Below, one piece after another: positions 10,151-19,663 of a DNA stretch of 64,000 nucleotides. Source of the DNA: Candidatus Kryptoniota bacterium. GTDB taxonomy: Bacteria; Bacteroidota; Ignavibacteria; Kryptoniales; JAKASW01. Numbering within the stretch: the stretch's first letter is position 1; each line of letters begins with the position of its first letter. The stretch is from NCBI GenBank assembly GCA_036567965.1, contig DATCTN010000015.1, positions 1 to 64,000 on the forward strand, in the 5' to 3' direction. The notes beneath the pieces are model-generated. The model had not been told where the DNA came from and did not search any database. It saw only the letters and a list, made by a program, of their open reading frames with translations. Made by a program: the position numbers and the translations under genes.

Positions 10151-11833
10151 TTATGAATGGCTTTGCCTGCCGCGAGGCCGCCTGTGATCGTGACCGCCTC
10201 CCCGATCACGACCATAGCCCCGGTTTCCTGAGAATCGCTTTCTGTGGATATCTTTCCTGGAAGGAAGAGGAGACTTCGGCTCGGGTAGCGGCGTCAGCAA
10301 ATCGTCCTCCGGATAAATTGACGGGATATCCTCACCAAGGAATTGCTTTATCGCGGGCACGAAGTAAGCGTCGGTCTCGCTCGCAAAACTTATCGAGACC
10401 CCCTCCGCGCCCGCTCTCCCTGTCCGTCCAATCCTGTGTACGTAGTCCTCTGGATTTTCAGGCAAAGTATAATTGACTACGTGACTTATTCCCTCGACAT
10501 GAAGTCCCCTGGCGGCGACGTCGGTGGCAACCAGGACTTTTATCTTCCCCTCCCTGAAGTCTTCGAGCCGTTTGATCCTCCTCGTCTGCTCCACATCGCC
10601 CGACATAAGAGTACAACTTATTCCATACGCAGAGAGGTAATCTTTGAGATCCCTCGCGATGTCTTTCCTGTTCGCGAAAACAAGAACACGCTGCAGTCCT
10701 CTGACCATTATCAGGTTGTAAAGTATCTTGAATTTCTCCAGGTCTGTCGTCAGGTAGAAAATCTGCTTTATGGTCTTTACGACGACACTTTCCGGTTCTA
10801 TTTCAACCAGCTCGTGTTCGCGAGTCCACCTCGAAGCAAGTCGGTTGATCTCCGGTGTAAGAGTTGCGCTGAAAAGCACCGTCTGTCTTTTGTTTTTCGG
10901 CGGGGTACTTTCTATTATTCTCCGCACATCCGGAATGAATCCCATATCGAGCATTCGGTCGGCTTCGTCGATGACGAGAATTTCGACTTTGTCGAGATGG
11001 ACGTTGCCTTGCTTTTTAAAGTCAAGGAGTCGTCCGGGCGTCGCGACTACTATATCGATGTCGTCGGCTGAAAGCAGTTCTCTCTGTTCTTTATAATCGA
11101 TTCCTCCAAGAACTTCGAGGACTTTCAGTCCGGTGTATTTTTTCAACCCGTCCGCATCTTTTTTAATCTGCATCGCGAGCTCTCTTGTAGGCGCGAGTAT
11201 CAGAACTCGCGGCGACTTCCGACCCGGCTGCGGCCTGGGATTTCTCAAGAGGTAATTAAGAATCGCGATAAGGAATGCTGCGGTCTTTCCCGTACCGGTT
11301 TGCGCGCGGCCCGCGGCGTCCAGCCCGGCGAGAAGCTTGGGAAGAATCCCCGCCTGGATCGGAGTGCAGTATTGAAATCCAAGGTCGGCAATCGCGTGCA
11401 TGACCTCCGACGGCAGATCGAAATCGTGGAAGCGCACTTTGCCTTCCGAGGGAGGGACGGCATAACTCGACGGATCCCATCGTGCGTGATCATCTTTGAA
11501 ACTAACCGCCGCCTGACCGGCCTGTCGCGCGGCGCCTCCTTGTTCCTTGCCCGTGGACCTCGGCGGGCGATTTTGTCCGCCTGGCCGCTGCTGCCTCTCG
11601 TACTTCGGTCTTCCGCCTTGAAAATTCTTTCTATCGTGAGCGTGATCCCGCTCCTCGCCAACTCTCTGCTCCCGCCGACCCTCCTGCCTTGCTCCCTGTT
11701 GGCCCGTCTGAACCGGTCTGGATTCCGTCTGACGCACCGGACCCGGTTCGCTCTTTGGTCTTTGCTCGACCGCCTTGTTCTCCTTTGGAGTCTTTGACCG
11801 GCCGAAAAGTTTCTTTAATATCTCTCTTAACAA
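10151..11833 (-). CDS. DEAD-box RNA helicase (RhlB/RhlE-like)
   Basis: A 560-residue ATP-dependent RNA helicase. Residues 1-125 are a basic, Gln/Arg/Gly-rich disordered extension. The core follows: Q motif with Gln160, Walker A AQTGTGKT (177-184), APTRELA, TPGR, DEAD (289-292), SAT (322-324), then the second RecA lobe with HRIGRTGRAG. The tail (about 520-560) is again Arg/Gly-rich and presumably binds RNA. It likely acts in RNA unwinding, mRNA turnover or ribosome assembly. The start is TTG; no in-frame ATG gives a better start before the conserved region. Confidence 0.93.
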   Translation of the reverse strand: MLREILKKLFGRSKTPKENKAVEQRPKSEPGPVRQTESRPVQTGQQGARQEGRREQRVGEERDHAHDRKNFQGGRPKYERQQRPGGQNRPPRSTGKEQGGAARQAGQAAVSFKDDHARWDPSSYAVPPSEGKVRFHDFDLPSEVMHAIADLGFQYCTPIQAGILPKLLAGLDAAGRAQTGTGKTAAFLIAILNYLLRNPRPQPGRKSPRVLILAPTRELAMQIKKDADGLKKYTGLKVLEVLGGIDYKEQRELLSADDIDIVVATPGRLLDFKKQGNVHLDKVEILVIDEADRMLDMGFIPDVRRIIESTPPKNKRQTVLFSATLTPEINRLASRWTREHELVEIEPESVVVKTIKQIFYLTTDLEKFKILYNLIMVRGLQRVLVFANRKDIARDLKDYLSAYGISCTLMSGDVEQTRRIKRLEDFREGKIKVLVATDVAARGLHVEGISHVVNYTLPENPEDYVHRIGRTGRAGAEGVSISFASETDAYFVPAIKQFLGEDIPSIYPEDDLLTPLPEPKSPLPSRKDIHRKRFSGNRGYGRDRGGGHDHRRPRGRQSHS

Positions 11834-11927
11834 ATTACTTCCACCATTCCTTCATTTATATGTGACTAATCTTCTTCGCCGTAAGTTTTGTTTGATCGGC
11901 AAAGCAAAAATTTCACGGACGCTGGTT

Positions 11928-12995
11928 TCAAATAACCACCGCCTCTCTTTCCAGATTGATACCGAATTTCTTTGAAACGGCAGATTCGATATCTTGTGCG
12001 AGCGATAGGATCCCTGCCGACGTACCAGAATAATTCACAAGGGCAAGCGCGTGATTCGATGAAATACCGACCCCGTTTCTTTTGTACCCCTTCCTGAAAC
12101 CGGAATTCTCGACGAGCCACGCTGCCGGTATCTTGATTCCTCCGTCGCTCTTGAATCCGGGAGCTCGATCGATGTTGTTCGCTTTCAATCTCTCGGCAAA
12201 TTTTGAGAACTCCATTTCAGAAAGGACGGGATTTACAAAAAACGACCCGACAGATCTGGAGTTTGGATCGTTCTCATCAATGAGCATGGATTTTTTTCTT
12301 CTCAACTCAAGCACCGCATTCCGAGCGTCAGCTAGGGAACATTTATCGGCTGCTATGGATTCGGCTTCGAGGTAATTCATTAACTCGGCGTACCTGACCA
12401 CAGCAACATCCGATCTCCTGAATTTATATGTCACCTCAACGATTACAAATCTCTCTTTGTCTTCGGATTTGAACCTACTTTTGCGGTAACCGAAGCCACA
12501 CTCAGCGGAACTAATCTCAACGAGCTCACCGGAATGTCTGTCAATCGCTTTTACAGATTCGATAACATCCTTCACTTCTTGCCCGTATGCGCCGACATTC
12601 TGGATGGGCGTCGCGCCGACAGAACCGGGTATACCCGACAGGCATTCCACTCCGGCAAACTTATTCGCGACGCAGAGCCCTACAAGGTTGTCCCAGACTT
12701 CGCCTGCACCAGCATGGACACTCGCATAATCGCTTCCGTCTTCGATCGATATTCCTCTCAGGTCGATTTTGATAACCAGGCCATCAACGCCTCCGTCGGA
12801 AAACACGATATTGCTCCCGCCTCCCATAATTATTACTCGAAGCCTCTCGGCATTTGCGAAATGGAGAGCGGAAGAAAGTTCATCAACCGTTTGACAAGAC
12901 AGGAAAAACTTCGCTTCTCCGCCAAGTCTGATGGTAGTATACCCGGCGAGAGGGACTCGTGTCTGCAATCCGATCAGATTTTGGGACGAAACCAT
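11928..12995 (-). CDS. UDP-N-acetylmuramate dehydrogenase (type I MurB)
   Basis: About 355 residues. It reduces UDP-GlcNAc-enolpyruvate to UDP-MurNAc with NADPH and FAD in peptidoglycan synthesis. The FAD-binding segment GGGSNIVFSD, the GSVGATPIQNVGAYG block, the catalytic serine region SVGSFFVNP and the C-terminal substrate-binding segment are all present; the tail after SFFVNP has the longer E. coli type I layout. The frame stays open 25 codons further upstream, but MVSSQNLIG at 12995 is preferred because conserved sequence (GYTTIRLGGEA) begins just after it. It is first in the minus-strand series and faces a 1.1-kb repeat-filled gap. Confidence 0.93.
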   Translation of the reverse strand: MVSSQNLIGLQTRVPLAGYTTIRLGGEAKFFLSCQTVDELSSALHFANAERLRVIIMGGGSNIVFSDGGVDGLVIKIDLRGISIEDGSDYASVHAGAGEVWDNLVGLCVANKFAGVECLSGIPGSVGATPIQNVGAYGQEVKDVIESVKAIDRHSGELVEISSAECGFGYRKSRFKSEDKERFVIVEVTYKFRRSDVAVVRYAELMNYLEAESIAADKCSLADARNAVLELRRKKSMLIDENDPNSRSVGSFFVNPVLSEMEFSKFAERLKANNIDRAPGFKSDGGIKIPAAWLVENSGFRKGYKRNGVGISSNHALALVNYSGTSAGILSLAQDIESAVSKKFGINLEREAVVI

Positions 12996-14161
12996 TACTA
13001 TTGAGTAAAGATAACCAATTCCGATGAGATAATAAGCGGAAGAGAGGGTAAGGTAGTGCATCAAGTTCAACTGCGTCTATCCCCTTGCGAAAATGTCCCG
13101 CTCCGAAGGAGTCCCTTAGGGAAAGGGATCCCTTCGGGAGAGTCCCGTGGGGTAGGAAGAACTTCTCTTCGGCTTGATGTCTGGTTATTGCGATTTTTTG
13201 TCGGGCGGATGAATGGGAGTAGATATTCAAAAAATCGCGTACAGCTGAGCACGGGACGATCCCGATGCCGCCTTGCGGCATCCCGACATATAAATATTTG
13301 GACGGGACGCTAGTCGGGACCATTTTCGCGGGCACCCTTTTTGCGCCTCCAATTATTGTATATGCGGCGCATCCGCTTCTGGCGGACTTTCGGTTCACTT
13401 TTCCCGTTCAGAAACAACCATACGATGAACGGGATCCCGTAGAGCGGGACTTTTGGGTGAGCAAAAGTCCGCCTTGCGGATCGCGCGCATTTGTAGACAC
13501 AAATGGAGCGCGAAAAGTGAACAGCAGGGGATATACAAGATATGTAGGAATTAACAGTACTTTCTTTTGTCTTGACATCCCGACGAAGGTCGGGACAGGC
13601 TCCAGAGAGTACCAAAGTCCGCCAGAGGCGGATCCGTCCTCCGGCGGAAAAAAGTCAAGGTCGATGACTCGACTCGTCGAGCTTACGGAAAAAATGGTTG
13701 ACAACTCAACTCGTTGAGTTGGAAATTTCCCCTTGGAAGAAAAAAATGCCGCCTTGCGGCATCCCGCATTATCCGCAATTAATATTAATGAGCGGGATAA
13801 ACTAGGCGCCTTTGGCGCCGTCGGACAGTATTTGTTTTGCCGCTTCGTCATTATAGGTGTCAATAATGATGCGGCATCCCGCATGGCGGGACTTAAACCC
13901 GCTCTGGAAATTTCTGCCGCTTCTACATTATGGTTTTATTTATGATGCGGCATCCTCGATCCCGCAGGCCGGGATCGGGACTAATCGCCATTTTTTCCGA
14001 AGGCCCTATATAGAGTCCTTCTTTCCGATTCAATGTGAGCCACTACCGACGGCAATCTGGCTAGAACGACCCATCAGCATGACCGGTTGCAATGAGTGTC
14101 ATTGACAGTGTAATAGGGGTGCTTTAAGTTCTTGCGGGATAACAAATGTCGGGATGATCAA
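12996..14161. repeat. Hairpin-dense intergenic region
   Basis: A stretch of over 1 kb between murB (minus) and the first PorV-like gene (plus) with no credible gene. It is a chain of stem-loops: IR arms 13190-13200 and 13228-13238 (GCGATTTTTTG and its complement), ATGCCGCCTTGCGGCAT at 13265-13281, an outer 11-bp IR 13393-13403/13512-13522 (GTTCACTTTTC) enclosing several further hairpins, TCCCGACGAAGGTCGGGA at 13578-13595, ATGCGGCATCCCGCAT at 13869-13884 and GATCCCGCAGGCCGGGATC at 13958-13976. Repeat copy B occupies the right half. Promoters for the two divergent operons must also lie here but no clear -35/-10 pair was identified. Confidence 0.7.
13571..14047. repeat. Dispersed hairpin-rich repeat, copy B
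   Basis: Second copy of the repeat at 1-336, in the same orientation. It shares the ordered landmarks GGGACAGGC, ACCAAAGTCCGCC, ATGCCGCCTTGCGGCAT (13746-13762), the GCAATTAATATTAATGAGCGG block, GGACAGTATTTGTTT (13822-13836) and AATCGCCATTTTTTCCGAAG (13983-14002). Between the last two landmarks this copy has about 150 bp that replace roughly 30 bp in copy A, and the insert is itself made of hairpins (13869-13884, 13958-13976). Similarity seems to fade near 14047 (GTGAGCCACTACC here, GTGAGACACTGCC in copy A). Confidence 0.75.
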
Positions 14162-15463
14162 ATGAATAAGAAATCCTGGTTGATTCTGTTCATGGTCTTC
14201 TTCGCCAAAGCGGTAGACGTCCACGCGCAGGTAGAAACAGGCGTGCCCTTCATGACGATACCCACGTCGGCGCAGGGAAACGGAATGGGCGGGATCGCGG
14301 CGTCGCTCATAACCGACGACGCTATATCGAACATCGCGAACCCGGCGCAATCAGGAATTTTCGGTCTCGACAGAACGCTCAGTCTCAGCTTTTATGCTCC
14401 GAGAACTGCATGGCTCCCTTACTTCACATCCGATATGAGCATTGACGCGACGGCACTGAGCATAGGGAGCAGACTTGACAGGGCTCTCGACCTTCCGATG
14501 CCCGTGGGACTCGGAGTAACTTATTCACGTGTGTATTTCGATCTCGGTGTTTTCGACCTGACTTCATCCGAAGGCCCGACAATTATCGGGCAGTATCATC
14601 CGTATGAGAAGACAGACAACCTTACAATTGGTCTCGGCGTCGACTACGTTGTCAAATTCGGAGCCGGGTTCACGCTGAAGTGGATCGATTCCGAGCTTGC
14701 GCCTTCCGGAAGCGGACAGGAGACCAACTCAGCTTCTGCCAAAGTGCTTGCACATGACTTCGGTGCAATCGCCCAGGTTCCTCTCGTCGACTTGTATGGG
14801 GCAATTCTTGACGACCGGCCGACATTCGGAAACGGCGTTGAACCATTTCTCGATCTGACATTCGGCTACGCGCGACGAAATATCGGACCGCTGGTCTCGT
14901 ACGGCAATGCTTCGCAGGGAGATCCGCTTCCGAGACAGGCCGTCCTCGGATGGAACTTCGAGATCGGATTGAGAACGGATTTGAACGGCAATAAGTTGGA
15001 CCTCATGTCTTTCATGTGGGGTCGGGAAGCCGAGGACTTAATCGTGAACGTCACGACGGATTCGGTCCCTTCTCCCGGAGGCATAATTTATTCCAACTCG
15101 ATAGCATACCAGAGCGGCCTCGGTGATTTAAGGCCGTGGAGCAACCTTATCCTGGGAAAAACGTTTAACAAGATCGATCTTCAGACCGGGTGGCAGTTCC
15201 AGATAGGGGAATGTCTGTATATCCGCGGAGGGTGGTGCAATGGGGTCGAAAACTGGAGCTACAATAGTCGTGGCGCGACATTCAAGTTGAATGGATTCCT
15301 CCGCATGCTCAAATATATCGGTCTCCTCGGTCACGAGGGAGCCATGGAATCATTTTTGTTGAACCATCTCGATATTCAATACAGCATGAGTAACTTCACC
15401 AGCAATGTGAATGCAGCTTTGAACGGCACACAATTCAGCTCGCTCAACTTTGTCGTCAGGTAG
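14162..15463 (+). CDS. PorV/FadL-like outer-membrane beta-barrel, paralogue 1
   Basis: About 433 residues with a signal peptide ending ...VHAQ. The mature start (PTSAQGNGMGG...SNIANPAQSGIF) matches the N-terminal pattern of PorV/PorQ and other OMPP1-type barrels, in which an ANPAG-like turn follows the first strands. The rest alternates polar and aromatic residues typical of outer-membrane strands and ends in a C-terminal FVVR. ATG at 14162 is chosen over an ATG ten codons upstream because the signal peptide MNKKSWLILF begins there. First of three tandem paralogues. Possible roles are T9SS cargo handling (PorV-like) or small-molecule passage. Confidence 0.75.
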   Translation: MNKKSWLILFMVFFAKAVDVHAQVETGVPFMTIPTSAQGNGMGGIAASLITDDAISNIANPAQSGIFGLDRTLSLSFYAPRTAWLPYFTSDMSIDATALSIGSRLDRALDLPMPVGLGVTYSRVYFDLGVFDLTSSEGPTIIGQYHPYEKTDNLTIGLGVDYVVKFGAGFTLKWIDSELAPSGSGQETNSASAKVLAHDFGAIAQVPLVDLYGAILDDRPTFGNGVEPFLDLTFGYARRNIGPLVSYGNASQGDPLPRQAVLGWNFEIGLRTDLNGNKLDLMSFMWGREAEDLIVNVTTDSVPSPGGIIYSNSIAYQSGLGDLRPWSNLILGKTFNKIDLQTGWQFQIGECLYIRGGWCNGVENWSYNSRGATFKLNGFLRMLKYIGLLGHEGAMESFLLNHLDIQYSMSNFTSNVNAALNGTQFSSLNFVVR

Positions 15464-15487
15464 TATACCTAATCAGGAGGGACTGGC

Positions 15488-16744
15488 ATGGCACGATTAT
15501 TTTTCTATGCTGGATTGATTGCACTCGTTGCGGCTCCTCAATTATCCCGCTGCCAGGAAATCAGTGAAATTCCGGTAATGTCGGTTCCAGTCTCTGCGGA
15601 AGCGAACGGAATGGGAGGCGTATCAGGATCTGTCATCTCTGAAAACTCGATGGCGACGATTTCTAATCCTGCTCAGCTCGGAATTTTTACTCTCCACAAC
15701 ATTTTTAATGCCGGCACTTATCTCATGAGCACTCCATACAGTGACGGCTTCAGCGGCTACGATATCAATCTGACTGCCTCGTCACTGAACATCGGCACAA
15801 GCTTCGGCGAAGAAATCGGATTGCCTTTCGATTTCAGCCTGGGAGGTGGTTACTCAAGACTCAATCTCGACGAAAACTCTGGTTACACTCACATCCTTGA
15901 TTGGTGGGAACACGAAGACAATTACACAATCGCGATCGGTTTCAAATGGTTCGCGAGTTTGGGATTGGGATACACACGGAGCACTCTCAATTCCGAGATC
16001 CACAATTGGGGCCCCACCGAAAATATAAATACGGCCAGCTCCAATTACGGCGTCATCCTCGAAATACCGGTTTTCGATTTCCTGTCGCTCGTCCGCGGCG
16101 AGGAACTTTCTATTTCGGGAAAAATCAAACCCGTTTTAGATTTTACGCTTGCGTCGGCCATAAGAAATGTGGGGAGCGACACTGGGCTCATGACTCCTTA
16201 CGGCGGGTCCAATCTCCCACGCGAAGCGATGCTCGGACTGAATTTGAACTTCAAGCTGAGAACAATTTTCAACGGCCGACCGTGGGATGTTTTTTCATTT
16301 ATCTGGGCAAGAGAAGCAGGCGACAACCTGACGCAGGTGAATTCATATATCGATCCGCTATCGGGAATCGTAAGATATCAACCCGGGTACAGGAGTGGAC
16401 TAGGAAATATTTCGTTCCTCGATAACCTGATCTTCGGAAGAAATGACGGGAATGTCGATTTGAAAAAGGGCTGGCAGGTACAGGTTGCGGAATTCGTGTA
16501 TGTCAGGGGCGGTTCATTCCAGGGTGAAATTCTTCCGGGTTACACGACATTCGGAATAGGGTTAAGATTGGATGGAATGGTAAACCTCCTTGCTGCCTGT
16601 AATCTTGTGGATGCCGACGACGATGTCTTCGGATTTCTCCTGGACCACGTTGACGTGCAATATGATCATGCCGAATACTCAAGCGCTACAAATCCGGTAG
16701 TGAGCGGCACAACCTTCAACACGATAAATGTGGTATTCAAGTAA
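15488..16744 (+). CDS. PorV/FadL-like outer-membrane beta-barrel, paralogue 2
   Basis: 418 residues, homologous along its length to the flanking genes: signal peptide ending near SRCQ, PVSAEANGMGG, ATISNPAQLGIF, a central EIPVFDFLSLVRG segment, the SFIWAREA motif and an SGLGN segment, ending with INVVFK. It sits 24 bp after paralogue 1 and has a strong AGGAGG upstream of the ATG, so it is cotranscribed. Family-level role is an outer-membrane barrel; specific function cannot be assigned. Confidence 0.75.
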   Translation: MARLFFYAGLIALVAAPQLSRCQEISEIPVMSVPVSAEANGMGGVSGSVISENSMATISNPAQLGIFTLHNIFNAGTYLMSTPYSDGFSGYDINLTASSLNIGTSFGEEIGLPFDFSLGGGYSRLNLDENSGYTHILDWWEHEDNYTIAIGFKWFASLGLGYTRSTLNSEIHNWGPTENINTASSNYGVILEIPVFDFLSLVRGEELSISGKIKPVLDFTLASAIRNVGSDTGLMTPYGGSNLPREAMLGLNLNFKLRTIFNGRPWDVFSFIWAREAGDNLTQVNSYIDPLSGIVRYQPGYRSGLGNISFLDNLIFGRNDGNVDLKKGWQVQVAEFVYVRGGSFQGEILPGYTTFGIGLRLDGMVNLLAACNLVDADDDVFGFLLDHVDVQYDHAEYSSATNPVVSGTTFNTINVVFK

Positions 16745-16795
16745 TCATCGGTGGCAATAAAGTCTTAGAGCAAACTCAAAACAGGGACCGGGAAG

Positions 16796-18040
16796 TTGAA
16801 GCCACATTATCTTATTTTGTTTGCTTTTCTTCTTGTGCAGAGTATAGCCAGCGCGCAAGATTTGATTATGCAATTACCGACTTCTGCGGATGCAAATGGA
16901 ATGGGTGCAATTGCCGCATCATTCGCATCGGATAATGCAACGGCAACTATCGCTAATCCCGCCCAGCTCGGTATGTTCAGCCTCAATGGAATTCTTAACG
17001 CGAGCACTTACTTGACGAAGACAAATTGGTCATCCAGCCCTTACATGTCGTTGAACGCTTCCGCGCTCAATGTCGGTATCAATCTCAGCAATTTTTTTTC
17101 AATGCCGTTTCAGGCGAGTGTAGGTCTCGGCTATTCCACGGTGTTCTTTGATTTAGGATCAATTGAAACTGAGTACGGCATCTCCCCATGGAAGGAGAAC
17201 CAGGAGTGCTACACGATTGGAGCCGGCTTTGATTGGATCGTACGCTTAGGAATGGGATACAGTTTGAAGATCGGAAACTCGATCGAGCCCGGATCGGATG
17301 TATTCAACACTTCCTCACAGAACTCAAGAGTATATACTCACGACTATGGGGTGATGATGCAATTACCCCTCAGTGAAATCGTGTCGCGACTTTCGGGAAA
17401 ACCGATCATGTTGTTTCCTGCCGTCAAGCCATTTGTCGATATTAATTTGGGCTACTCCAAAAGGAATATAGGTGGTTACGCGATCTATCCGCTCCTGTCG
17501 GATTCTTTTCCGCAGCCACGAACGGCGACGCTCGGACTTAATTTTGAGTTGGGCCTTCGAACGCAAGTGGGTAACAAGGAGTGGACTCTTCTCTCATTCG
17601 TCTGGGCACGCGAAGCAGAAAACACCATGGTGAAGGCGACAGCTGTTGATGATACCTCGATGGATTATCCCTTCTACGAATACGGATACGCCAGCGGGTT
17701 CGGAACATTCAAACCAATCGCCAACCTCATTCTCGGAAAGATTTATGGCGTGGACGAATTGCATAAGGGTTGGCAGATCGGGGCGGCTGAATTTATCTAC
17801 ATCCGCGGCGGTTCGGTGGAGAACTTCGTATTCACTTACTATACTTTCGGCACGAGCATAAAGCTGAACGGGTTTATCAGACTTCTTTCCGTTTGCGGAA
17901 TAGTCAATCCTGGGACAGGATTCACGCGGTTTTTCCTCGATCATATCGACCTGCAGTATCATTCCAGCGTCTACAAATCGGGTTACGAGCCCGGACTCGA
18001 TGGGACAAAGTTCCAGGCGATCAATTTGGTCGTTCGGTGA
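16796..18040 (+). CDS. PorV/FadL-like outer-membrane beta-barrel, paralogue 3
   Basis: 414 residues, third member of the tandem array, with the same block order: signal peptide ending IASAQ, PTSADANGMGAIA, ATIANPAQLGMF, MQLPLSEIVSRLSG, SFVWAREA, a YIRGGS segment and the terminal INLVVR. It is 51 bp downstream of paralogue 2. The start is TTG (the signal peptide KPHYLILFAFLL follows at once) with a GGGACCGGGA purine stretch upstream. Function as for its neighbours. Confidence 0.75.
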   Translation: MKPHYLILFAFLLVQSIASAQDLIMQLPTSADANGMGAIAASFASDNATATIANPAQLGMFSLNGILNASTYLTKTNWSSSPYMSLNASALNVGINLSNFFSMPFQASVGLGYSTVFFDLGSIETEYGISPWKENQECYTIGAGFDWIVRLGMGYSLKIGNSIEPGSDVFNTSSQNSRVYTHDYGVMMQLPLSEIVSRLSGKPIMLFPAVKPFVDINLGYSKRNIGGYAIYPLLSDSFPQPRTATLGLNFELGLRTQVGNKEWTLLSFVWAREAENTMVKATAVDDTSMDYPFYEYGYASGFGTFKPIANLILGKIYGVDELHKGWQIGAAEFIYIRGGSVENFVFTYYTFGTSIKLNGFIRLLSVCGIVNPGTGFTRFFLDHIDLQYHSSVYKSGYEPGLDGTKFQAINLVVR

Positions 18041-18213
18041 GAAGAGAATGGACGATCATTATATGATGTGAAAACGACAAAATCGAGAATCGACCAGAAA
18101 TAGAAAAAAGCCTTTCATATTCCCATCCTTCGCGCTTCGTCAATAATTTATTATTCCCCATTCATCACCACTGGCTCTCAACTTTTTCCTATTTACTCTT
18201 CACCTTTCACTCT

Positions 18214-19482
18214 TCACTCCAAACTGCTCATCAAGATCCCCGAAAGCAGCTTCGGGTAGAAATAAGTCGACTTCTGCGGCATGACAGCTCCCGCGTCAGC
18301 AACTTCGCGGACCTGCTCGACTTTCGTCGCGTTGAGTATGAATCCCACCTGACCCTTTCCTGACTGGACGGCAGCGTCCACCTCGTCCTTGTCTATTGTG
18401 TAGTTGATGTTCAACTTTTTCTCCTGCGCCTCTTTGGAGATACCGAGCTTCTGACGCAGCACATAGTCGTGAAGGAGCGTTACATCCAGTCTCTTCACAG
18501 GTACCGGTAGATTTTCTTTAACGATCGATTGCACATCCGAAGTCGGCTTTAGTTTCATTATATGATACTCTTTTTCGGAGAGGACAAGTCCGAATGAATG
18601 ATCTCCTGACGACTGGAGTGAATTAGCGAGCGAGTTGATATCATCCTTCCGGGTCAAATCAAAATATTCGCCGACCCCGGTTTTCAGTTGTGCAGGATTG
18701 AAACCATTCAGGCTGTGTATGATCCTGTGTGTCGGATAAACAATCAGCCCGGAATCGAACATGTTCGTGAAATACATCATTATATAATCAAATGCTTCCT
18801 CGCCCGAGCTTTTCCTCTCGAGCATGAGCCGTTGATATTCCAGCGCGGTCTCGTATCTGTGGTGGCCGTCGGCAATGTAAACGGGAAGCTTTGACATCAC
18901 CGTCTGGAAGACCTTCACCACAGCTGGATCTGCAATCCGGTGAATCACATTTTTGATTCCATCATAATCTGCTTCGAGGTACGGCTTTGTCCGGTTGAGC
19001 TTTTCGTACTCCTTCTCGAGGGTCCTTCCTTCCTCGCCGTAGATCCCGAATATCTGGCTGAATGTCGCTTTCGTCGCTTGCATGAGCTGGAGTCGATCCA
19101 ACTTAGGCCCTGACAGAGTGTGTTCATGAGGAAGGACAACACCCGCTTCGAACGGTTCGAGCTTGATCCACGATACGAACCCCCTCCTCATGACTGACCT
19201 TCCGGCCTGCGTCTTGAATGTCTGGAAGTATGGATAGATCGCCGGCTCAGTATCCTGGACCAATATCTTCTCTTTGATCATCCGCTGCATCTCTGATGCG
19301 GCGACGGGATAAGGATTCGATTCTCTGTTGAGATCGAGCCTGATGATATTGTTTTGACTCCTCCTGTAGAGCTCAGCTTGAAGATCTTTGCTTATAATGT
19401 CATATGGTGGTGCAACTACTTCTGAAAGATTTGTCGATTGTGTGTTGTAATGGATTGCCTTGAAGGGCATGATCAGCGCCAT
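18214..19482 (-). CDS. DUF1015 family protein
   Basis: About 422 residues with the whole-length signature of DUF1015: N-terminal PFKAIHYN and VVAPPYDIIS, the HEHTLSGPKLDRL block, an IADGHHRYETALEYQ segment (around 210-225) and a C-terminal region ending near MPQKSTYFYPKLLSGI. The family is widespread but its biochemical role is not established; the conserved His/Asp cluster suggests an enzyme. Start at 19482 (MALIMPFKAI) is preferred over an upstream start because AGGAG lies 8 bases before it. It is convergent with the PorV-like array. Confidence 0.9.
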   Translation of the reverse strand: MALIMPFKAIHYNTQSTNLSEVVAPPYDIISKDLQAELYRRSQNNIIRLDLNRESNPYPVAASEMQRMIKEKILVQDTEPAIYPYFQTFKTQAGRSVMRRGFVSWIKLEPFEAGVVLPHEHTLSGPKLDRLQLMQATKATFSQIFGIYGEEGRTLEKEYEKLNRTKPYLEADYDGIKNVIHRIADPAVVKVFQTVMSKLPVYIADGHHRYETALEYQRLMLERKSSGEEAFDYIMMYFTNMFDSGLIVYPTHRIIHSLNGFNPAQLKTGVGEYFDLTRKDDINSLANSLQSSGDHSFGLVLSEKEYHIMKLKPTSDVQSIVKENLPVPVKRLDVTLLHDYVLRQKLGISKEAQEKKLNINYTIDKDEVDAAVQSGKGQVGFILNATKVEQVREVADAGAVMPQKSTYFYPKLLSGILMSSLE

Positions 19483-19663
19483 GGTTTTCTCCTGTTTGCC
19501 GAAATCATAATAACAATTGAAGGTTTCGACTTGCAAGGGGGAATTGCATCGCAACTTACGATGCTCCGAAGATCAAAGGGACTCCCTTCCGGCGGAATCA
19601 TCTGGATCGGAAGCTCCGAACGAGCCGGGATACTCTCGGGTTTTACGATTCTAAGGGAATCGT

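Noticed and set aside
13265-13884. Several overlapping frames of 70-158 codons in the repeat region
   Set aside because: They run through hairpin repeats, none has a good ribosome-binding site, and the same repeat at 1-336 does not preserve the frames.
13071-14130. CRISPR array suspected because of regular hairpins
   Set aside because: The units differ in length and sequence, spacing is irregular, there are no unique spacers of constant size, and no cas genes are present.
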